64,000 nucleotides of DNA, from positions 48,925 to 112,924 of the forward strand of contig JBMYTN010000010.1 in assembly GCA_049604415.1 (NCBI GenBank), given 5' to 3'. The position numbers and the translations under genes are program-made. Origin of the DNA: JBMYTN01 sp049604415. Its GTDB lineage: Bacteria > Pseudomonadota > Alphaproteobacteria > Rhodospirillales > Rhodospirillaceae. Shown piece after piece: positions 1-8,907 of the stretch. The notes below the pieces were generated by a model, which saw nothing but the letters and a program-made list of their open reading frames with translations, had not been told where the DNA came from and ran no database searches. Each line of letters starts with the position of its first letter. Position 1 is the first letter of the stretch.

Positions 1-3000
1 GCCGCTGATTTATGATCTAAATGATTATTTCAAAGATCCCAATGGCGGTGCCTTAACGTTTAAGGCAATCAATATGTCCGGGTCGTTTATTCGGGTGAGC
101 GCAGATGGCATCCTGGAAATTGATGGGCCGGTTCGACCGGCAAGCCATATTTCTGACCCCTATCAGGCCAATCTTCGAGAGAATGGCGGCAATGTCAGCA
201 GCGATTTGCTGCAGGTCACGGCCACCAATGCGGATGGCTTCAGTGTGACCGATAGCTTCAATGTGACGCGTTTGGTCACGCCGTTGCCGCAAGAAAACCA
301 TGCCCCGGGTCTGCGCTTTCACCGGGACTCAGATGTTGCCCCGCAAGCCAAGGTCGGCATTGGGTATTGGACTCATGGCTATTGGGAAACAGCCGAAATC
401 GGGAATTTTTATGACCCTGATGGCGACCGGTTGACCCTCACCGCGACCCAGGCCGATGGCACATCATTGCCCTCTTGGTTAAGGGGCTACCGTTCGGGTT
501 CCAGCAGTGATGCAGAGGTATACTTTAGAGTTGTCGGCGCGCAGGACAGTGATATCGGTAGCTATGATATTCGCATCACAGCAACGGATCCAGATGGGTT
601 AAGTATCGTTCACAATACAACATTTACTTTATACGCAAATAATAACCAGGCTCCAATTTTTGATCCAAACCTGATTCATAGATATTACTTGAATAAAGTG
701 ACGCTGGATGCTGCGCAAGGAGATAGTCTTACGCGCGATTATACTGAGTTTTTCTTGGACTATAATGGGGAAAACCTCGTCTATTCGCTGGCAATGTTCG
801 GGGACTACGCCGTCCCAGACTGGATCAGCATTGACCCTACGACGGGTGTTTTGACCGCGACCCCAGGAGAGAATGATCGAGGTGTCTATAAAGTTCATAT
901 TTTGGGAAAAGATTCTCATGGGGCGGTCGGTTCGGGAGAGCTTACGGTTACTGTGGATGCTGCCAATCGAGCGCCGGTTCTGGATAGTCCTCTGCCCGAT
1001 GTAGAGGGCAATATAGGCAGTGGACTGCAGAGCGTTAATTTTGCAGGGCATTTTAGTGATGTAGATCGATACATCAATCATGCCCCATTGGACGATAGAG
1101 TGTCTTTTTCTGCCACTCTGGCAGATGGCTCCCCTCTGCCGGAATGGATGACCTTCCTGTCCGACGGTACGCTGGAATACCGAACCAATGACAACGCCAA
1201 TGCAGGGGCGATCGAGATTAGAGTGACGGCCCATGACCGCCATGGCGCGACGGTCTCTGATGTCTTTACGCTGACTATGGCCGCGCGAGAAGAAGGCGCA
1301 CCCTTCGTCACCAGCGATGTGCCCAATTACTGGGTATCGCTGCAAGACAATCCGGTGATTGATCAGCTGGGCGCATATTTTACCGATCCAGATGGTGGGG
1401 CGTTGAGTTTCTCTGCCCGTTTGACCGACGGTTCAGCGCTGCCGAGTTGGCTGTCCCTGGCAGCGGATGGCACCTTATCCCTGACCTCCCGAGACAAGGC
1501 CAATATTGGCAAAGTCTCACTCGTTGTTACGGCGACCGATGAGCAAGGGTTGAGCATGTCCGATGTAATGGACGTAACGCTAACCGAGGTTCCAAATCGC
1601 GCTCCGACAATCAATACAACAACATCATTTAACTGGGACGTGACCGATGAGTATAAAGCCTTTGCTGCCACCAATCCATCAGGCAATGAAACAGGCCCCA
1701 TAACATTTTCCGATGTAACGACCGATTATTGGTGGGAAAAACCAAGTTGGAATCAACAAAACCTTGACTACGGAACGGCAGAAAAACGTCTTTGGCACCA
1801 AAACTTATTTAGCGACCAAGACTTGGACAACTTGACTTTGTCGTTTGTGATGGCCGATGGAGGGCCTTGGCCAGAGTGGCTTAGTATTGATGAAGATAAT
1901 AATTTAAGCGTATCGAGGGTAGATGAAGCCGATCAGTTGGAGAGAGTTCTTAGGATCACGGCGACGGATCCAGATGGAGCCCAAACCTCTGGAACCATGA
2001 AAATTGTTTTAGAACATCTGCGCAATCACGCGCCTGAGTTTTCATCGAACTTTAAATCTTACGCGGTCAGACCGGTCGATCTTGTTATTGATAAGGACAA
2101 GGATCTGTCCCAGGGCGTATTTGCTGCTTTTGGTGTTGTCGATCCAGATGGTGACCCCTTGACGTTTTCTGTAGAGAACCAAGATGGGACCCCGGCACCG
2201 TCTTGGTTTACAGCTGGCAATTATGGTGTTGTTTGGGCTGACTCTGATCAGGCGGAGGTTGGTGTCTATGATTTGATGTGGGTTGCAACGGATCCAGGCG
2301 GGTTGAGCCTGAAGACGCCGCTGAAAGTGACCGTTCGGGATCCAGAACCGGAAAAGCCCGATCTGCCGAACATTGTCATCAACAATACCATTATCATTAA
2401 CAATAACACCAATAACGTGATCATTGGCGATAACAACAATGTTGTTATCAACAACAACAACGATGTTTTCTTTGAGAACAACAATAATATTGTCTCGGTT
2501 GTGATTGACGAAATAACGCAAAAGCTGGAACAAGCGCCGACATTTACGCCAGAGCAGTTTGACCCGATGGCGACCTTAGGGCAGTTTGACTCCGGCTTGA
2601 CCTCGCTGACGCAAAAGCCCGATGGCAGTTGGTTGGTTCACACCCGGGGCAGTGGGTCGGAAGCCACCTTTGAAGCCCCAACCATTCGCTTTGGCGATCA
2701 TGAATATCAGCTCTCCTTGGAAGGCATGCAAAACACCGGCTTCCAGACCTCTGAGCTTCGCGATTTTGATGGCAACAATCTGGGGGCCAATGAAGCTTGG
2801 GAACTGATGGGCTTCGGCGATGTGGACGGCGATGGGGTGCTGCAATATTTGCTGAGCAATCCGGAGCTTGGCCGCTGGGCCACCGTCAATGGTGATATGA
2901 ACACCGGCGATCATGGCGCTGGCGGGGCCTCTCGGGTGGTGGGGATCTACATCGACCCCTTTGTTGAAGAGGGTAAGGTCGAACTGGGCAGTGAATTCGA

Positions 3001-3250
3001 CAGCCAAACCCGCTTCACCAATGACCTGAAGTCGAACAATCTCATCGCCCTGGGCAATATCGACGGCGATGGGGATGGCTTCCAGGATGTGTTCTTCCGC
3101 ACCAATGACGGAACGGCCTATCTCAGGGCCCTGATGCATGCGGATGGCAACATTCAGTATGCCAATTACATGGTCTGGGACCAGTTGACCGATTGGATGC
3201 AACAGAACAATGTTGACCCCGGGTTCTATGACGACTGGCAAAACATTTAG
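1..3250 (+). CDS. Large cadherin-like/Ig-like repeat protein, putative type I secretion substrate (5' end outside window)
   Basis: The frame is open from base 2, so the N-terminus lies outside the window; the ATG at 74 is internal. About six or seven repeats of roughly 100 residues follow, each with a core like FxDPDGDxLTxxA...SLPxWL and closing with a beta strand such as DIRITATDPDGLS. This is the pattern of bacterial cadherin-like or He_PIG domains, known from extracellular calcium-stabilised adhesins. An Asn-rich stretch (about 2370-2494) then leads into a C-terminal domain of about 200 residues that is also found at the end of the two proteases at 6626-8056 and 8908-10338. An exporter operon follows 131 bp downstream. 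I infer an exported surface protein secreted by that exporter. The repeat part is more AT-rich than the C-terminal part (for example 600-760 and 1600-2050), which suggests a mosaic origin. The family is fairly sure; the role is inferred. Confidence 0.8.
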   Translation, partial: PLIYDLNDYFKDPNGGALTFKAINMSGSFIRVSADGILEIDGPVRPASHISDPYQANLRENGGNVSSDLLQVTATNADGFSVTDSFNVTRLVTPLPQENHAPGLRFHRDSDVAPQAKVGIGYWTHGYWETAEIGNFYDPDGDRLTLTATQADGTSLPSWLRGYRSGSSSDAEVYFRVVGAQDSDIGSYDIRITATDPDGLSIVHNTTFTLYANNNQAPIFDPNLIHRYYLNKVTLDAAQGDSLTRDYTEFFLDYNGENLVYSLAMFGDYAVPDWISIDPTTGVLTATPGENDRGVYKVHILGKDSHGAVGSGELTVTVDAANRAPVLDSPLPDVEGNIGSGLQSVNFAGHFSDVDRYINHAPLDDRVSFSATLADGSPLPEWMTFLSDGTLEYRTNDNANAGAIEIRVTAHDRHGATVSDVFTLTMAAREEGAPFVTSDVPNYWVSLQDNPVIDQLGAYFTDPDGGALSFSARLTDGSALPSWLSLAADGTLSLTSRDKANIGKVSLVVTATDEQGLSMSDVMDVTLTEVPNRAPTINTTTSFNWDVTDEYKAFAATNPSGNETGPITFSDVTTDYWWEKPSWNQQNLDYGTAEKRLWHQNLFSDQDLDNLTLSFVMADGGPWPEWLSIDEDNNLSVSRVDEADQLERVLRITATDPDGAQTSGTMKIVLEHLRNHAPEFSSNFKSYAVRPVDLVIDKDKDLSQGVFAAFGVVDPDGDPLTFSVENQDGTPAPSWFTAGNYGVVWADSDQAEVGVYDLMWVATDPGGLSLKTPLKVTVRDPEPEKPDLPNIVINNTIIINNNTNNVIIGDNNNVVINNNNDVFFENNNNIVSVVIDEITQKLEQAPTFTPEQFDPMATLGQFDSGLTSLTQKPDGSWLVHTRGSGSEATFEAPTIRFGDHEYQLSLEGMQNTGFQTSELRDFDGNNLGANEAWELMGFGDVDGDGVLQYLLSNPELGRWATVNGDMNTGDHGAGGASRVVGIYIDPFVEEGKVELGSEFDSQTRFTNDLKSNNLIALGNIDGDGDGFQDVFFRTNDGTAYLRALMHADGNIQYANYMVWDQLTDWMQQNNVDPGFYDDWQNI
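2370..2494 (+). repeat. Asn-rich low-complexity linker
   Basis: Inside the large repeat protein, AAC/AAT codons alternate with Ile and Val codons, giving runs like NNTIIINNNT and NNNNDVFFENNNN. It separates the cadherin-like repeats from the shared C-terminal domain. The alternation of Asn with branched aliphatic residues resembles a short beta-solenoid or polar-zipper linker, but nothing more specific can be said. Confidence 0.6.
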
Positions 3251-3381
3251 GGGATCCCTCCGGCCTTCGCTGCTGTGGTTTTGGAAAGGATAGAGAATAA
3301 GGTCTTCTTTACCCAGTTCGGCTAACATGACCGCGATGATGTTCTGCAAGGCGGAAGCATCTCGGGACGCGGGGAGGCTGC

Positions 3382-5163
3382 ATGTCAGTCCAGGTTGATT
3401 TTCAAGATATTAAGAGGCGTTGTCGGCCCTCCCTCGGTTTGGTGATGGTGTTTAGCATGGGCGTCAATGTCTTGGCGCTGACCGTGTCCATCTACATGCT
3501 CCAGGTGATGGACCGGGTCATCATGAGCCGCAGCCTGGAAACCCTGTTCTTTCTGACGTTGTTGGCTTTGGCGGCCTTGGTGACCTTCGGTATCCTCGAT
3601 TGGTCGCGCAATCGGGTCATGAACCGCTTGGCCCAATGGCTGGAGGATCGGTTGTCCGGCCCTCTGGCGCGGCTCCGGCTCTATAACAGTTTGCATTTGC
3701 CCGGGGTGGGGCAGGATCCGGTCCAGGATCTGCGCCATGTCAGCGCCACCATGGTCAGCCCGGCTTTTTTGGCCCTGTTCGACAGCCCCTGGGCACCGCT
3801 TTATCTGGGCCTGATCTTCTTGCTTCACCCGGCCCTTGGGTGGTTGGCCCTGGCTGGCATGATCATCTTGGTGATCATCGCTGCCGTTGGGGATTACCTG
3901 ACCCGAAACCGCCATAAGGACATCCAGCAGGCGGTGTCGCAAAGTAGCGGTTTGTTGGGACTCTATGGCTCCAATGCCGACAGCTTGGGTGCCATGGGGA
4001 TGACCGACCGGTTGTTGAACCGCTGGCAGGGCCGCCATGGGGCAGCGACGGCGGCAGCGCAACGGACCGCTGATTCCAGTGCCGCGATCACAGCACTGAC
4101 CAAAACTGCCCGGCTGATGCTGCAAATCGGCATTTTGGGTTTGGGGGCCTATCTGGCGGTGCTGGATGAGTTGACCCCGGGGGCCATGATTGCGGCGTCG
4201 ATCATTCTGTCCCGGGCCTTGGCCCCGGTGGAGCAGTCAGTCGGCAGTTGGCGCAATCTCTCCAATGCTTGGCACAGTGCCAACCGGCTTTACACCCTGC
4301 TGAAGACCGCGCCCTTGGATGCCCAGACTTTGCCGGTCGAGCCGGAAAACGGAACGGTGGCGGTTTCCAACCTGTATTACCGCGCCCACAATACCCCAGA
4401 TCCGATTTTGACCGGGCTGACTTGGTCCATTGCCCAAGGCACCCATCTGGCGATCCTGGGTCGGTCCGGGTCGGGCAAGTCGACCCTGGCCCGCCTGTTG
4501 GTCGGAACCCTGAAGTCGCTCAATGGCAGCATTGAGATCGCCGGTCTGGATCCTTTGACCGCCCATCCGGAAGCCTTTGGTCAAAACATTGGCTATTTGG
4601 CGCAACGGTTCACCTTGATGGATGGCACGGTGGCAGAAAACATTGCCCGTTTCACCGACGCCCATTTGGATGAGGTGATTGAGGCCGCCAAGGCCGCCCA
4701 TTGCCATGAGATGATTGTCCGTCTGCCCTATGGCTATGACACCGAGGTCACCGCTGGCAATGTCACCGGGGAAATCACGCCGGGGCAGGCGCAGCGGATC
4801 GGCTTGGCGCGGGCCTTGTTTGGCGGACCGAAAGTGCTGGTGCTTGATGAGCCGGACACCAATCTGGATCAAGAGGGCCAGTTTGCCTTGCTCAGGACCT
4901 TGCAGGCGATCCGCAGTCTGAAGAAAACGGTGATCCTGGTGACCCATCGACCGGAGTTGATCCGGGGCTCCGATCATGTCCTGATGCTCGACCAGGGCAA
5001 GCAAAGCTTCTTTGGCAGCACCCAGGACTTTTTCGCCCAGCTGCAGGCGGATCAAAGCAAGAAGCCAGGCCGACCGAGCGGGGCTGACAAGCCCACAGCG
5101 GAGCGATCCGGACCCTATAACGTGACCATCAATGGCGTGACGCAGAATGACCCCTTCCGCTGA
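3382..5163 (+). CDS. Type I secretion system permease/ATPase (PrtD-like ABC exporter)
   Basis: A 593-residue inner-membrane exporter subunit. Hydrophobic segments fill residues 20-300 (for example VFSMGVNVLALTVSIYML). The nucleotide-binding domain follows, with Walker A LGRSGSGKST near residue 360, a Q-loop in IGYLAQ, Walker B VLVLDEP near 486 and an H-loop in ILVTHRP. The signature motif reads ITPGQAQR instead of LSGGQxQR, a variant that keeps the Gly-Gln pair. Family members use ATP to push unfolded substrates from the cytoplasm through an adaptor and a TolC-type outer-membrane channel. The stop overlaps the start of the HlyD-like gene by 17 bp, so the two are surely co-transcribed. ATG start with an upstream ggggagg. 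No TolC gene is present in the window. Confidence 0.93.
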   Translation: MSVQVDFQDIKRRCRPSLGLVMVFSMGVNVLALTVSIYMLQVMDRVIMSRSLETLFFLTLLALAALVTFGILDWSRNRVMNRLAQWLEDRLSGPLARLRLYNSLHLPGVGQDPVQDLRHVSATMVSPAFLALFDSPWAPLYLGLIFLLHPALGWLALAGMIILVIIAAVGDYLTRNRHKDIQQAVSQSSGLLGLYGSNADSLGAMGMTDRLLNRWQGRHGAATAAAQRTADSSAAITALTKTARLMLQIGILGLGAYLAVLDELTPGAMIAASIILSRALAPVEQSVGSWRNLSNAWHSANRLYTLLKTAPLDAQTLPVEPENGTVAVSNLYYRAHNTPDPILTGLTWSIAQGTHLAILGRSGSGKSTLARLLVGTLKSLNGSIEIAGLDPLTAHPEAFGQNIGYLAQRFTLMDGTVAENIARFTDAHLDEVIEAAKAAHCHEMIVRLPYGYDTEVTAGNVTGEITPGQAQRIGLARALFGGPKVLVLDEPDTNLDQEGQFALLRTLQAIRSLKKTVILVTHRPELIRGSDHVLMLDQGKQSFFGSTQDFFAQLQADQSKKPGRPSGADKPTAERSGPYNVTINGVTQNDPFR

Positions 5164-6601
5164 TACCCCAGACGGCCCAAAGGCTTCCGAGCAAACGCCT
5201 GCCCAACAGGCGGCGTCACAGGAGGGCCATGACGCGGCACAGGAGCAAACACCTGATCAAGCGACCCAACCGCAAACCGAGCGCCTGAAAGCGCCGGAGG
5301 CCCCGGCCTTGGCGCCGATGCCAAAGGTGGTGTCGGCGTCGCGCATCGGGATCTTTTTTGCCGTCGTGTTTCTGATTGGCGGTCTGATCTGGAGCGCCTT
5401 TGCCCCCTTAAGCAGTGCTGCTCTGGTGTTGGGCCAGATCATTGTCCAAGGCGATGATCTCAGCGTCGACCACCTAGAGGGCGGCATTGTCCAGGAGATC
5501 CTGGTCAGCAAAGGCGACCCGGTTGAGCGCGATCAGATCCTGGTGGTGTTGGAGGACACCCAGTCCGAGGCTGAGCAGCGCAAGGTCCAGGGCCAATTGA
5601 ATTTTCTTTGGGCGGAACAGGCCCGGCTGGTGGCGGAGCGCGATGGCCTGTCGGAAATGGTCATCCCGATGGAACTGCTCGACCAATCCGAGGATCCAAC
5701 GGTCCTGGACATCATAGACGGTCAGGTCGACCTGTTCGGCAAGCTGCAAAAATCCTTCGATGATCAGATCCGGACCTATGAGGAGCGTATCGCCCAGTTG
5801 GAAGGCAAGGTCTCCAGTCTGCAGGAACAAGCTGGCGCATTGGACCGCCAATTGTCCCTGATCTCAGAGGAATTGGAGATCGCCCAAGGCCTGTTCGAAA
5901 AAGGCCATTATCAGGTTCAGATCCTAAAGGAAACCCAGCGCAATGAGGCCCGGCTGCAGGGGCAACGGGCGGATATCTCCGGCCAGATCGCCGAGACCTT
6001 GGCGACCATCAGCCAGGTGACAACCGAGATTGCGGCCTTGTCCAGTGAGCGGATCTCCACCGCCGCCCGGGATGAGCGGGAAATCCGCACCATGATCGTG
6101 ACCTTGCAAGAGGATTTGCGCAAGGCCCGCGACACCCAAACCCGGCGTTGGATCCGGGCACCGGCTGATGGGGTGATCAATGAAATGATGGTCAACACGG
6201 TTGGGGGCGTGGTTGAACCGGGCGGGACCGTTGCCGTGCTGATTCCCAGCGATGCGCCAAAGCTGATCGAGGGGCGTCTGGAACCCACCGACATTGATGT
6301 TGTCCGCCCCGGCCTCCCAGCTGAGGTGACCTTGAGTGCGTTGTCGCGGCGGCAATATCCACCGGTCCATGGCGTGGTCAGCCATGTGGCGGCCAATGCC
6401 AAAACCGACGAGCAGTCCAGATTGTCATTCTATGACCTGCAAGTGGAGATCAATGCGGGCGAGCTTGAACGGATCGGTGCCCCGGCCTTAACACCGGGCA
6501 TGCCCGTCGAAGTGACGATCCTGGCTGAGGAAAGAACGCTGCTGGATTATATTCTGGATCCGTTCCTCAGCAGCCTGAACCGTGCCTTTCGGGAGTCCTA
6601 A
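5147..6601 (+). CDS. HlyD/PrtE-family type I secretion periplasmic adaptor
   Basis: 484 residues. A Gln/Pro/Ala-rich cytoplasmic tail of about 60 residues precedes one membrane segment (IGIFFAVVFLIGGLIWSAF). Next come a lipoyl/barrel half-motif (DHLEGGIVQEILVSKGDPV), a long coiled coil rich in Glu, Gln and Leu (about residues 140-330) and a C-terminal beta-barrel region starting at WIRAPADGVINE. This is the usual layout of membrane fusion proteins that bridge an ABC exporter and an outer-membrane channel. It overlaps the exporter gene by 17 bp. The unusually long acidic, Gln-rich N-terminal tail could contact the ABC subunit or substrate; that part is speculation. Confidence 0.93.
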   Translation: MTPSADTPDGPKASEQTPAQQAASQEGHDAAQEQTPDQATQPQTERLKAPEAPALAPMPKVVSASRIGIFFAVVFLIGGLIWSAFAPLSSAALVLGQIIVQGDDLSVDHLEGGIVQEILVSKGDPVERDQILVVLEDTQSEAEQRKVQGQLNFLWAEQARLVAERDGLSEMVIPMELLDQSEDPTVLDIIDGQVDLFGKLQKSFDDQIRTYEERIAQLEGKVSSLQEQAGALDRQLSLISEELEIAQGLFEKGHYQVQILKETQRNEARLQGQRADISGQIAETLATISQVTTEIAALSSERISTAARDEREIRTMIVTLQEDLRKARDTQTRRWIRAPADGVINEMMVNTVGGVVEPGGTVAVLIPSDAPKLIEGRLEPTDIDVVRPGLPAEVTLSALSRRQYPPVHGVVSHVAANAKTDEQSRLSFYDLQVEINAGELERIGAPALTPGMPVEVTILAEERTLLDYILDPFLSSLNRAFRES

Positions 6602-6625
6602 TCGTCCCTGCGTTCGGCGCTCAAT

Positions 6626-8056
6626 TCAAACGGTCTGCCAGTCGTCATAGAAGGCTGAATCGACACCGTTGCTTTGCATCCAGGCTTCCAACTGGTCCCA
6701 GACCATATAATTGGCATATTGGATATTGCCGTCGGCATGCATCAAAGCGCGCAAATAGGCGGTGCCGTCGCTGGTTTTGAAAAACACATCCTGGAAACCA
6801 TCCAGGTCGCCGTCGATATTGCCCAGCACATAAAGATTGTTGTTCTTCAGGTCGTTGGTGAAGCGGGTCTGGCTGTCAAAGTCGCTGCCGAGGGTGACTT
6901 CACCGCTTTCCACATAGGGGTCCAGATAAATGCCCACGACCCGGGTGTCGCCTCCGGCACCGTGGTCGCCTTCGTCCATATCGCCATCGACCGTGGCCCA
7001 GCGGCCCAAGGCCGAATTGGCCAGAATATATTGCTGGGTGTCATCGCCATCCACATCGCCTATGCCCAGAAGGGACCAGTTGTCCGCCTCGCCAAAGCCG
7101 TTGCCGTCAAAGTCTTTCAACTGGTTGACGTCGAAGCCATTGGCGAGCATGCCGTCATAGGTCATTTGATATTCGTAATCGCCAAAGCGAATGCTATCGG
7201 CGGTAAAATCGGTTTCGGTGTTGGTCTCCGGGTCGTAGAGCTTCCAGCTGTTGTTCTGATATTTCAGCAAGGAGAACCCGCCGGACTCCCGGTCGCTGAC
7301 GGAGTTCGATGGATCGAAATTGGCAAGGCTGGAGGCCAACAGAAAATCATTATCCGTGATCCAGTCGTCGATATCATTGGCCACTCGACCGCGATAGGCG
7401 GCACCGCTGAGTCCGGTATTGACGATGCCAAACAGGTAGGTCCCGGCCGGTCCCCAGGCGCCAGCATCGAAGGAGCCATAGACCGGACCGCCGCTGTTTC
7501 CCGCATTCAGGTCGAAATCCCAAATATCGACCGAGTTGAAATAGTCCCAATAGGCGGTGTTGGATTCCCAGGTTTGGCGCGGATTGTCGCCATCGTGATA
7601 GATGTCGGGAAACCCAGAAACCTGGGTGTTGGGCATGCGCCAGTCCAAATAGGTGCTGGGCATCAGGCCCATCTTGCCGGTGGTGTCGTCAATGTCCTGC
7701 CGGAACCCAAGGACGGCGATGTCATATTGGACATCCCAGGAATAGAGCAGCCCGTCACTGTCCGAATCCCAACTGGAAGACGGGTAATAAGAGACGTGGG
7801 CAGCTTCCCAATATTTGTCGGTCCGATTGCCATCGGCGTCAAACAGGTCCGTCAGGTGATAATACACCCGAATGGAATCGGCCAAGCCATAGGTGCTGTC
7901 GTAAATCACATGGGAGGCGGTCAGGACATCATTGTCACCGACAACGGTTCCGGAGCCAAAGGCATAGTTGCCCGGCACCTCGTCCCAACGGGCTTCGATG
8001 TAAACGACGGCGCTGTTTGGATATGTGGTGTTGTCGATACCTACGGCATTGACCAT
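6626..8056 (-). CDS. Trypsin-like (S1/V8-type) serine protease with shared C-terminal secretion-type domain
   Basis: 476 residues without a signal peptide (starts MVNAVGIDNT). Residues 1-240 form a chymotrypsin-fold protease: catalytic His in LTASHV, Asp in QYDIAVLGF and Ser in NAGNSGGPVYG. The layout resembles V8/glutamyl endopeptidases. Residues about 245-476 carry the domain shared with the large repeat protein and the second protease, including GIGDVDGD, GDHGAGGDTRVVGIYLDP and GNIDGDLDGFQDVFF, and ending FYDDWQTV. Such acidic DxDGD motifs usually bind calcium. Lack of a signal peptide next to a type I exporter suggests secretion by that exporter. It lies convergent to the HlyD-like gene with only 24 bp between the stops. 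Catalytic assignment is firm; substrate and export route are inferred. Confidence 0.9.
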   Translation of the reverse strand: MVNAVGIDNTTYPNSAVVYIEARWDEVPGNYAFGSGTVVGDNDVLTASHVIYDSTYGLADSIRVYYHLTDLFDADGNRTDKYWEAAHVSYYPSSSWDSDSDGLLYSWDVQYDIAVLGFRQDIDDTTGKMGLMPSTYLDWRMPNTQVSGFPDIYHDGDNPRQTWESNTAYWDYFNSVDIWDFDLNAGNSGGPVYGSFDAGAWGPAGTYLFGIVNTGLSGAAYRGRVANDIDDWITDNDFLLASSLANFDPSNSVSDRESGGFSLLKYQNNSWKLYDPETNTETDFTADSIRFGDYEYQMTYDGMLANGFDVNQLKDFDGNGFGEADNWSLLGIGDVDGDDTQQYILANSALGRWATVDGDMDEGDHGAGGDTRVVGIYLDPYVESGEVTLGSDFDSQTRFTNDLKNNNLYVLGNIDGDLDGFQDVFFKTSDGTAYLRALMHADGNIQYANYMVWDQLEAWMQSNGVDSAFYDDWQTV

Positions 8057-8325
8057 GTCGGGCGTGCCTTTCGCCGGGTGATCTCAGAGAATGCCCCTAT
8101 AAAGAGTGTGCCGTGCGCCAAAGGCATGGATCAACCAAAACTGTATGACGGTCGTTTGACGACGGATAAGCAGTTGAAAACAGGACCTGTTTCAGCGCAC
8201 TTGGGGTAAACTCTATGGTTTAAGAACGCTGCCTGATATCGAGTTTCGAGGGTCCTGAGAAGGGGACTCGAGCGTCCAATGCCGCTCGGATGGATCCCAT
8301 AGGGGCGGTAAGCCGACCCTGCTGC

Positions 8326-8874
8326 TTATTCGCTTGCGACACCGCGCAGCATGCGATGGGGACCTATCGGGGTGCGTGGCAACAGGTCTCTGCCCGCTTG
8401 GGCACGCCCTGAGTTGGCGGCATCTACCAGCGCAACATATTGATTTATATCCAAATATCCATGGGCTGTTTGTCCATTGGCAGTTTGCCAAGCCGAAATA
8501 GCGCGGCGAGAAATCGGCCCAATAGCCCCATCAATGCTGGACTGATAATAGCCGAGCTCTGCCAAGGCGGTCTGAACCACGATCTTATCGGCTTTCTGTA
8601 AATTCAGCTTTTGTTCAAGCGCCCAAGGGGTTGGCGTTTGCTTCGGCACGATTGTGCCGCCGACCGGGGCTGTCACGGCCTTGGGAACCGCTTTGTCACC
8701 CATGGTCGGTTGCAGTCCTTTGGTCTCGGGTTGGGGGTTTGGGGGTTGGGGGGCCACAGCGGCTCCAGGCAGGCTCGGCGCGGCGGGGCTGTTATTGGCG
8801 TGACCCAAAGTGGTGCTGCACACAATCAGGCAGAGGGTGAGGACGGCGCGAAGGATCAAGGTTTTGGTCCGCAA
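8326..8874 (-). CDS. Secreted protein with peptidoglycan-binding-like domain
   Basis: 182 residues. A Sec signal peptide is evident: positive start, hydrophobic core (LILRAVLTLCLIVC) and a cut likely after GHA. A Pro/Ala-rich linker (residues 30-90) follows, then a PG_binding_1-type helical domain at about 100-155 with ALAELGYYQSSIDGAIGP and a following TRRAI-like helix (here SRRAISAWQ). That motif usually binds the cell-wall glycan or peptide. It sits between the two protease genes on the same strand, 33 bp after the upstream protease stop. The start is uncertain: TTG at 8874 has no clear ribosome binding site. It might attach to, or help assemble, the protease or export machinery at the cell wall, but this is only suggested by position. 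Confidence 0.7.
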   Translation of the reverse strand: MRTKTLILRAVLTLCLIVCSTTLGHANNSPAAPSLPGAAVAPQPPNPQPETKGLQPTMGDKAVPKAVTAPVGGTIVPKQTPTPWALEQKLNLQKADKIVVQTALAELGYYQSSIDGAIGPISRRAISAWQTANGQTAHGYLDINQYVALVDAANSGRAQAGRDLLPRTPIGPHRMLRGVASE

Positions 8875-8907
8875 CAGGGAAGAGGAAAGTGCCCGGCGAG
8901 GCCGTTA

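Noticed and set aside
6674..8209. 511-residue open frame on the plus strand opposite protease 1 (similar ones opposite protease 2)
   Set aside because: The minus strand encodes a protease with full catalytic triad; the plus frame is a GC-bias shadow with low-complexity content.
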